Under the pieces are notes generated by a model, which ran no database searches, was not told where the DNA came from, and was given only the letters and a program-made list of their open reading frames with translations. Positions 56,567-64,000 of a stretch of 64,000 nucleotides of DNA are shown here, piece by piece. The position numbers were made by a program, and so were the translations under genes. The stretch spans positions 19,929,049-19,993,048 of the forward strand of contig CM055114.1 of NCBI GenBank assembly GCA_029204225.1, read 5' to 3'. The DNA is from Diphasiastrum complanatum (taxonomy: Eukaryota > Streptophyta > Lycopodiopsida > Lycopodiales > Lycopodiaceae). Within the stretch, counting starts at the first letter, position 1. The number at the start of each line of letters is the position of its first letter.

Positions 56567-58933
56567 ATGGCTGCCCTTGGAGGTGCTCCTCAGGAAGTCA
56601 ATCCCATCATTGTTTGAAGAGCACCCCATTTGGATCTACCCAAATACAATGGATTAACAGATCTAGTTAGATTTCCTCATATCTATTATGAATCTTGTGA
56701 AGTCTATGGCAAAATTTTTCCCCAAGACAAACTTAAGCTTTTTCCTATGGCCTTCATAGGCGTAGCACAAGATTGGTATTATAATCAGATGAAACTGAGC
56801 GTACAGTTTGGGAGATTGTTAAAAGAACCCTTATCACACGGTTCAAACCTCGAAAGTTTATGGAAGACCCTTTCCTACTTTTAAGTAAAACTAAAATGAG
56901 AAAGTGGGAAATGGTTTGAGATTACAATGAACGGGTAAAATGCCTCAGATCTGAGTGCGAACCTGAGCTGATTAACGAAAATGCCATGATTATGTAGTTT
57001 TTGTCAAGTTTACCTAAAAGGATCAGATGTGAGCTGAAACACCATAATGAGTACGCAATGTTGCAGAATGCTATGGATGATGCAATTCGGGAGGAGGATG
57101 AAGATTCAGACGATGAGCCGAATATAAGTATGTTGTCTTATACAGCAGGGCAGACCACTATGACATCCACCACTATTGCACCAACGAATGTCAATGCTAC
57201 TGTAGAAATGATGCTCACTGAGTTCGAGAAACTCGGGAAGAACCAGCAAAAACAAATGGAAAAGTTGCAGTCGCAATTTGATGAGAAGAACAAAGCATTG
57301 GAAGATTTCCATGGACAAGCGAACAAGGAACCTGAGAAGTTTTCAAAGACTTTTCCTACCAGGGAAAATGTTTGGTGTTCTATTTGTATATGGGGAGATC
57401 ACACAGTGAATGAATGTCCTCAATTGAAAAAAACAATGGAAATCATTGTATGCCATTTGTGTAATTCGCCTAATCATGAGACTGCTTTTTGCAATCCTTG
57501 GATAATTCAGCAACGGTATGCCCACATGGGATACCGAGAACCACAGTATAGAGGAAATCCAGCAGCCAGACCTCGACAATCTGCTCTTGGATACCCGGAA
57601 CGTTTAGCCTTACCTACCTCACCAAAGCACCTCTCCTCTTGCCAATTTGATGGAACCAGAACCATACAGAAGTGCCGAGCAATGGAACTATGGTAATGAT
57701 ACAAAAGGTGGATCTTCAGAACAGTATGCTATTTATGCTATCGCGCAACAACAGGCATCTAAAAACTGGACCAGAGCACCACTTGGATGCTTTGCATGTG
57801 GAGAAAATCACAAAGTTGCAGAATGTCCAAATAAAAAAAAAATTTAGACCATTATGTCATGACTGTGGTTATGGGCATTGCTATAAAGATTGTCTAGCAA
57901 GACCAAGCCACCACCGACTACAGGTCCTGTAAATTTGATAACAATCAAGCAAAGACTAGTAGCTCATAATAAACCAAGTGTACCCTTGATGGTGGTCACC
58001 AGAGCACAAAAGCAGAAAGAACCAATAGCGGATCCAGTACCTACTACTTCTATACCATTAACTGATATACCAACAGCATCTGGAGTCTATCCAAATCTTC
58101 ATGTAGAAAAAAGAAGATATCAGGATATGAGGCAATAGATTAAACATCTGCAAGAAGAAGAGGAGCTTGAAGCTGCTAAAGCAACAACCGAAGTTCGTTC
58201 TTCACCATTGCAGCCACCAAGAAATTCACGTACAGATATGAATGATCAGTTACCTGATTTTGATCATGAATTTGAAGCCTGTACTAAGAAATTAGAAATT
58301 TGCTCTAATGCATCATCATGAAGAACCCTTCAAGATGACTGAACCAGAAGCACCGCAAACAGAACTGCTCATGAATATTTTGTCTAGTAAGATCACTATT
58401 TCATTGGGAGAGTTCCTGAAGTTGGTGCCAACAGCAAAAGAAGTCTTAGCGCAAAATTTAGCTCAAGCAAAACTAGGAGTCCATCAGGAACCACTTTTTT
58501 CTGCTGGTTTTGAAGAATCTAATCCCAAGAACAAGGAATTTGAGAAGTTTGCAGACTTTTCCTACCAGGGAAAATGTCTGGTGTTCTATTTGTATAGGTG
58601 ATCACACAGTGAATGAGTGTCCTCAGTTGAAAAAATGAATGGAAAATAGTGTATGCCATTTGTGTAACTCGTCTGATCATGAGACTGTTTTTTGCAACTT
58701 CAATCCTCGGATAATTCAGCAACGGTATGCACAAATGGGATACCGAGAACCACAGTATGGAGGAAATCCAGCAGCTAGACCTCGACAATCTGCACCTCGC
58801 TCCTCCTGCCAATTTGATGGAAGATTTCACCACCACACTCTCTGATACTGCTGCTAGGGTTCCAGAACTGTTGCTGGTGTCAACAACAAAGGAACAGCAA
58901 TTGGAAGACTACTTTATGCATGCTAGAATTTAG
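56567..58933 (+). pseudogene. gag: Ty3/gypsy gag pseudogene, unit C
   Basis: ATG at 56567, then a private TGA near 56615 (IIV stop RAPH), so the long frame restarts at 56630. Frame 57001-57696 holds knuckles 1 and 2 without the TGA seen in B. Knuckles 3 and 4 lie near 57788-57890 with the Gln-rich linker kept as in A. The linker to protease and the second double-knuckle copy follow (58519-58830), shortened by 44 bp near 58791. The end is MHARI at about 58933. Confidence 0.85.
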
Positions 58934-58936
58934 AAA

Positions 58937-59447
58937 TGCACAAAAATTTGATCATAAACACTTAGATATGACTTAGGACTCTCCATGTCCGTACAACATC
59001 AATACAGTACAATAATTCACACGTGTGAAAGCTAAATCAACCATAAAATCAACATTCTACACATAGAAACTCAAGATATCACATCAAATGGACATAGAAA
59101 CACAAGAGATGAATTTTCTACAACGAAAGAACTTTGATTGATTATTTTGCCATTGAAGGTACAGCTATTTATAGCTTCCAAAATATCATTTGTCCACTTG
59201 CCCCAAACTTGACCTGAATTGAAAACAACTAAATACTTCATCAAAAACCTAGAAATACTAGTCTAGATGCAATGTATCATATTTAGCCAATTAGAATGGG
59301 TCCAAAATTGACCTCATCCACTTATCTCTTTGCCAAAAATAGTACAAACACTATTAGGCCCTTATTGACAAATATGAAACTATATCTAAGTTGAGATCTC
59401 ATCATTTGGCCTCCAAAAAACAACAAACTAGTTGACAATTTTTCACA
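58937..59447 (-). mobile_element. Copia 3' LTR, complete, unit C
   Basis: Same 511 bp as 30123-30633, here starting TGTGAAAAATTG at 59447. Confidence 0.75.
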
Positions 59448-59457
59448 CTCCCTCTTC
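59448..59457 (-). other. Copia polypurine tract, unit C
   Basis: The minus strand reads GAAGAGGGAG before the LTR start. Confidence 0.65.
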
Positions 59458-59459
59458 AA

Positions 59460-60265
59460 CTAGTTTTAGCATAGATTTAGATAGAACTCCAAGTGAGCAT
59501 GATCTTTCGCATTATATCTCAGGAATAGAAGTATTTAGAGCTTATCCATTTACTCTCATTTGTCAAGAGAAGTATTCTAATTTTATTCTTCATATGGTAG
59601 ATGCAAAGTCTTGTGATACACCAATGGAGTCAAATGTAAAGCTCACTATAAGAGATAATGAAACATCCTTCAAGGACATTACTCTCTATAGCAAGCTAGT
59701 TGGTTCACTCATATATATAACCATCACAAGACCTGATCTAAGCTATTGTGTTGGTAGATTAAGCCAATTCACGCATGATACTAGTCTGGAGCATTGGAAA
59801 CTAGGCAAGAGGGTATTGAGATACATCTTGGGAACTAATGATTTTGGGATTGTTTATGGAGGATCATAACCAAACTTGTATGGATTTTCAGATTCAGACT
59901 TTTCTAGAGATCAAATGGATAGGAAATCCATAGGTGCACATGCTATTTTCATAATTGATGGAGCTATATCTTGGATGTCAAAAAAACAAGCTACAATGTC
60001 ATTGTTATCTAGTGAGGCCGAGTGCAAAGATCTTACATCTTGCACAAAGGATATGTTATGGATCAAAATGATGGTAATGGATTTTCACTTTTTGGATTTT
60101 TCAAAGAGTCCAATCATCTTTTGTGGTAACCTTTCAAACCAAATATTGGCAAGGAATCCTATTTTTCATGCAAGGAGCAAGCATATTGAAGTGGCTTATC
60201 AAATTGTGGGAGAACAAGTCATGGAAAAGGGGGTGGAGCTTCAACATGTTTATTCAAGAGAGTGA
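59460..60265 (+). pseudogene. pol: Copia RT C-terminus and RNase H, unit C arm 1
   Basis: As 3110-3915. The N-terminal part agrees with B (HYISGIEV, NETS after RD, GTND), the RNase H part with A (QATMSLLSSEAE, DLTS, FSKS). FCGN as in A and B; private change SSEAEC for SSEAEY. Confidence 0.85.
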
Positions 60266-60485
60266 AGCATAGAACAACATCAGACTCTTTTTCTATTGCC
60301 ATCTTGATATAATCAACATCTTGATTGTTACCTCCACTCAAAATGATATCAATCATATAGATTAGAAGAATGATAACATCATTTCCAACAAATCTGTAGT
60401 AAAGTGAATGATCATACTCACTCATCTTGAAATTTTGAGAAAGAAGAAAAGTGTTAAGCTTAGCATAACAACTCCTCATCTGATT
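60266..60485 (-). pseudogene. pol: Copia RT middle fragment, unit C
   Basis: Counterpart of 3916-4130 with YMID; private changes AIEKESD for ALEKEFD. Confidence 0.8.
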
Positions 60486-60489
60486 TGTA

Positions 60490-60825
60490 CATGCTACTTA
60501 CTGAATCAATCTATCTTCTTATTGCGTTCAACATCGTGTCAGAATGTATGCTTCTCTGTAGCTATTTATAACTGATAAATCTGTTATTGTTTCGTCTGAT
60601 CTGTTGAATACTTCAACACTGCAATATTCTTTACACTACTTTACACTATGAAATTGTTTGACTACAAATTCACTTTGGTACTAATAATTCCAAAGTTATT
60701 TGCTAAAGGATTGAACGTGACTTCTGTCATTATAGCTTTGTTCAATTATTGATAGGAGTAGTCATGCATTAGGAAAGAAAGCTTATTCCGCTGCGCTCAA
60801 TAGTTCATTCATAGACTTTGAATTA
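60490..60825 (+). mobile_element. Copia LTR fragment, unit C
   Basis: Counterpart of 4131-4480. Confidence 0.55.
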
Positions 60826-61465
60826 TCGAATCATCCTTCCTTCTTCCAACATAATGAGCTTCGCCTAGATCTATCATATCGAATTCTGAGACAACATTCA
60901 TTTTGCATCTTTATTAGTTTGTCACTATTGTTTAATAGCAATGTGTCATCCACGTACAATGTAATGATAATAAAAAAATGATGCGCTGACTTGAATTAAA
61001 CATTTAAATATAAAGTGCTTGGATTCTAACCATGATCGATAAAAAGAAAGTGTTGATCCTCTAGAACCAAACTCTAGTAGATTGCTTCAAGTCGTAAAGT
61101 GTGCTCTATGGATTTACATACATTATTTTACCTTGTCGTTTATTAGATAACCTTCAGAAGATATCATGTACGTATCTTCCTAGATAACTCCATTTAGATA
61201 CGTTGTATGTACATCCATATGATGTATCTCCAGATTCTCTTCAGCAACATACGATAGTTACTAGAAGTTTGATTGAAGAATGCTTTACTACCGGACTGAA
61301 AGTCTCACTATAATCGATATGTGCTGGTCTCTCCTTCAAACCTACAACAATATCCAGAACATCATTCATCTCAAGAAGTGATTCCATCCTCACTTTCCAC
61401 AATGAATAGTTACTTGAGGTAAGCCTATCATTGCCTTCCAACATGAAGCCTCCACTTGTAGCCAT
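60825..61465 (-). pseudogene. Copia gag::RT chimera, unit C
   Basis: Minus-strand ATG at 61465, 74 codons to 61241, identical in protein to unit B. RT similarity continues in broken frames to about 60825. Confidence 0.75.
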
Positions 61466-62032
61466 GTTGAAGTGACCTGATCTTCTTCTTTCAACCTATT
61501 TCAATGCACAAAGCACTCTCTTTAATGTCAAAAAATAAACTCAAGAAGAAATCACAAAGATATGGAACCTCTCAAATCTCTTCTAGCACTTATAACTAGA
61601 AAATCAACACATAGAATAGTGAAATCTTGATTGAGGATATGATATATCCTCAATCTAATGATTCTTGCCACTTCCTAAGATTGAAACACACTCAAATGAA
61701 GTTCAGTAACCTCACAAACTAGAGATCCAATCAAAATTAGGGTTTTGACATAATCACAAAAAATTGAATATCCCAAATTCTACATGCAATTTCTAAAAAC
61801 TTGATATATTCTTGTAGCCTCCAATGAGACCTTCCCAATGCACCAAAAATCACATAATTCCAATTGATCAAGTATATAACCCTATATTGAGTTTTGAACT
61901 ACAAAAGATCAATTCTACATATGCAAAATTGCTGACTTTTGAGTAGAAATCAATCTAGCATGCTCTAGCATTGGTAACTCCTCCAAATTCTTGCTAAAGA
62001 TGGATGATCCTTTCATAACCTGAAACACAATA
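61466..62032 (-). other. Copia leader, unit C
   Basis: Counterpart of 5117-5683; nothing recognised. Confidence 0.5.
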
Positions 62033-62044
62033 GCTCTGACACCA
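62033..62044 (-). other. Copia primer binding site, unit C
   Basis: The minus strand reads TGGTGTCAGAGC. Confidence 0.75.
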
Positions 62045-62045
62045 T

Positions 62046-62534
62046 GTGAAGGATTTCAGATCATTCAAGATCCAATCCATGTCCCTGATCTTTGGTTACA
62101 AAAGGAGCAAACCAACAATCATGCCAATGTAGAGAAATCAGCATCTATATACAAAATGAGGTGCAAGCTCAAAGAGATACTGATCAAACATGAACCAAAA
62201 CATAAAATATAGTTCTTGTCCATGCAATTACAGTACCATACTATGTTTCACCCTTGTGGAACCAAAGATGGCAATAAATGATCATTCTACACATAGAATT
62301 GCAAGATAACATCATGAGAGTGCACCAATGAGTAGTAGAACCCAAAGAGAACCATGTATAATGATGAAATGAGAGAGAGAAGAGAGAAGATGTCTTGCAG
62401 TTTGAAATCACAAAAAATTTGAAAGAAATTTGAGTCTGACCCATAAAAGCATTGATTTTTCATCAAAATATCGAGGCTCAAAATTTGTACACTCTATCTT
62501 TGACTAAATCAACCCTGTTTTGAGCTCTGAGTAG
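62046..62534 (-). mobile_element. Probable copia 5' LTR, unit C
   Basis: Counterpart of 5697-6185; outer end not defined. Confidence 0.5.
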
Positions 62535-63024
62535 TGCGAATTTTGTCTGTGTCTGAAAATCAAGAAAATCCAGAGACATTGCAAGTTTTATCTTATTCAG
62601 TGTTGACTTCTCCCTTTCGTCGATTTCTTGTTCCATTATTGTCATTTCACAATAATAAAACCCTGGAGAAACAATTGATTATCGGTGAGATGAGTAAGGA
62701 ACCTACCAGCCATACTATGCCACTCCACAAGTAAGTTATGCGGCACAACCCATGCCTACTTGAGAGGATGTTTTATTTGTGTTGGTGACACCCTAGCATC
62801 CGTTGTCCTGGCGACACCCTAGCATCCGTTGTCCTGGCAAGCTCAAATTCTCACCCCTATGTGATAACTACGGAATCGATGATTGATGCCACTTAAGGAA
62901 CTTGGAAGACCTATCACAATCTAATTCCTAGCCATTACCTAAAATGACTTGAAGTTGAGGTGTCCCGTCCTTTTATGCCAAACCTCTTGATTAGGTATTT
63001 GCTCTCTTGCAACACATCCAACTT
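62535..63024 (+). other. Unassigned stretch before the second copia RT, unit C
   Basis: Counterpart of 6186-6649, lengthened by the 26 bp tandem duplication at 62784-62835. Confidence 0.3.
62784..62835. repeat. 26 bp tandem duplication private to unit C
   Basis: Two copies of GGYGACACCCTAGCATCC plus eight bases, differing at one base (T or C). A and B have one copy. Confidence 0.95.
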
Positions 63025-64000
63025 GGTGAGGAAAGAAGACCGTCGACTGCAAATGGATTTACAAAAGAAAGATGAAGTCAGATGGCACTGTTGGATGCTA
63101 CAAGGCTCGACTTGTTGCAAGGGCTATAAGCAGAGGTATGGTATCGACTACTTCGATACATACTCACCAATGGTCAAGATGGCAAGCATCCAACTACTCC
63201 TTGCATATACAATGGAACACAATATGGAAATTCATCAAATTGATGTTAAAATGACCTTTCTCCACGGAGATCTAGAGGAAGAGATCTTCATGAAGCAGTC
63301 TGAAGGATTCAAAGACCCTGACAATCGAAAGTAAGCCTGTAGGCTACATCGATGCATCTATGGTTTGAAACATGCATCACGAGCTTGGTACAAGAAGCTC
63401 GACAATCTTCTGAAGTCTATAGACTTCGTTCCTACTCAACCAAATTGTAATGTCTACATAAAAAGAGTAGGAATAAGCTTTGTGATTCTAACAATTTTTG
63501 TAGATGACTCTCTAATGATAGGAAATTCTTTGATGCTAATCAAGGATACCAAGAGTCAGATTTTTGCTAATTATGAAATCACAAATCTGGGAGAACCGAC
63601 AAAATGTCTTGGGTTGCAGATCAAAAGAGGTCGAATAAGAAGAATGATGCATCTGAGTCAATCAAAATACGTTGAAAAGGTGCTAAAGCAGTACCGAATG
63701 CTAGACGACAAAGAAAAATCCACACCGATGATAGCTGGAGCAAAATTGTCGAAGCAGGACTGTCCCCAACGATAGACGAGGAGAGACATAAAATGGAAGG
63801 TATACCATACCAAAACTTGATCGGTAGGTCTTATTGTATTGAACAATTTGTACCAGACCCGACTTGGCCTTCTCTGTCTATGCATTGAGTCAATTCTCCT
63901 CTAACCCTTGCATAACACATTGGCAAATGGCAAAGAGGCCTTCGACTTCTGGATATTCGAGGTGTTTCCCCCTTCTATGAGGGTCTATCGGCCGGAAAAA
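63025..64000 (+). pseudogene. pol: Second copia RT, unit C, cut by window end
   Basis: Follows unit B: CAG kept, KRV kept, FVDD at 63497-63508, frames 62960-63334 and 63365-63775. One extra G near 63827 adds a frameshift after IGR. Confidence 0.8.

Larger units (their letters stand above)
55176..64000. repeat. Tandem unit C of the array, cut by window end
   Basis: This is the third direct copy; only its first 8825 bp are present. It stops inside the second copia RT. Private changes include a 44 bp loss near 58791 and a 26 bp tandem duplication at 62784-62835. At different sites it agrees with A or with B, so the unit history is mosaic. Confidence 0.95.

Noticed and set aside
1-64000. CRISPR array or bacterial system
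   Set aside because: No short regularly spaced repeats with unique spacers, and all gene content is plant retroelement or plant gene fragments.
1-64000. Pararetrovirus (caulimovirus) insertion
   Set aside because: No movement protein, coat-protein or aspartic protease motif was seen; RT pieces are copia type and gag is gypsy type.
1-64000. Pure assembly artefact as explanation of the triplication
   Set aside because: Units differ by many substitutions and clean kilobase indels. Heterozygous haplotypes misjoined in tandem cannot be fully excluded, so this is kept as a caution in the summary.

Overview
The window is plant nuclear repeat DNA. The signs are Ty3/gypsy and Ty1/copia remnants with plant-type primer binding sites (a tRNA-Asp-like PBS for the gypsy element, initiator-Met PBSs for copia), an F-box/kelch gene fragment of plant type, a short TTTAGGG telomere-type run, many CA/GT and CT/GA microsatellites, and low GC. 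I cannot name the species. I found no intact transposon, no rRNA or functional tRNA, no CRISPR and no bacterial-type genes. Most open reading frames are broken pieces of retroelements.

The dominant structure is a large direct tandem array. One complex unit occurs at 1-26377 (A), 26378-55175 (B) and 55176-64000 (C, cut by the window edge). Two stretches compared by eye (about 660 and 880 bases of A against B) differ at roughly 1.5% and 0.7% of positions. The units also differ by private deletions of 1226 and 1844 bp (A) and about 1170 bp (B), and by smaller indels.

Layout of one unit, A coordinates: tail of a gypsy LTR and its PBS (1-206); gypsy leader and broken gag (207-2819); a rearranged copia block (2820-6185) holding a minus-strand LTR, a plus-strand RT/RNase H, a minus-strand RT fragment, a gag::RT chimera, a PBS and an LTR; a second, plus-strand copia RT (6650-7600); a Ptta/En-Spm-like transposase relic (7886-8952); an LTR fragment (8953-9480); a non-coding cassette 'D1' with a tRNA-like motif and (GT)n (9635-10682); an internally deleted minus-strand copia element from LTR to PBS (10683-12672); a stretch I could not assign (12673-15324); a copia integrase/RT piece (15393-16440) leading into an inverted copy of the copia block (16440-19488); LTR starts and an unidentified minus-strand frame (19259-20700); cassette 'D2' (20727-22648); an F-box/kelch pseudogene (23476-24010); an unidentified minus-strand frame (24803-25020); and the gypsy LTR that opens the next unit (25976-26558).

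Nothing here looks like a working pathway. The interest lies in genome architecture: nested and inverted retroelements inside a 26-29 kb tandem array, mosaic relationships among the units, a probable gene-conversion tract, gag::RT fusions, small internal tandem amplifications that vary in copy number, and captured host-gene fragments. Because the array could be mimicked by a misjoined heterozygous assembly, coverage and spanning reads should be checked before drawing biological conclusions.
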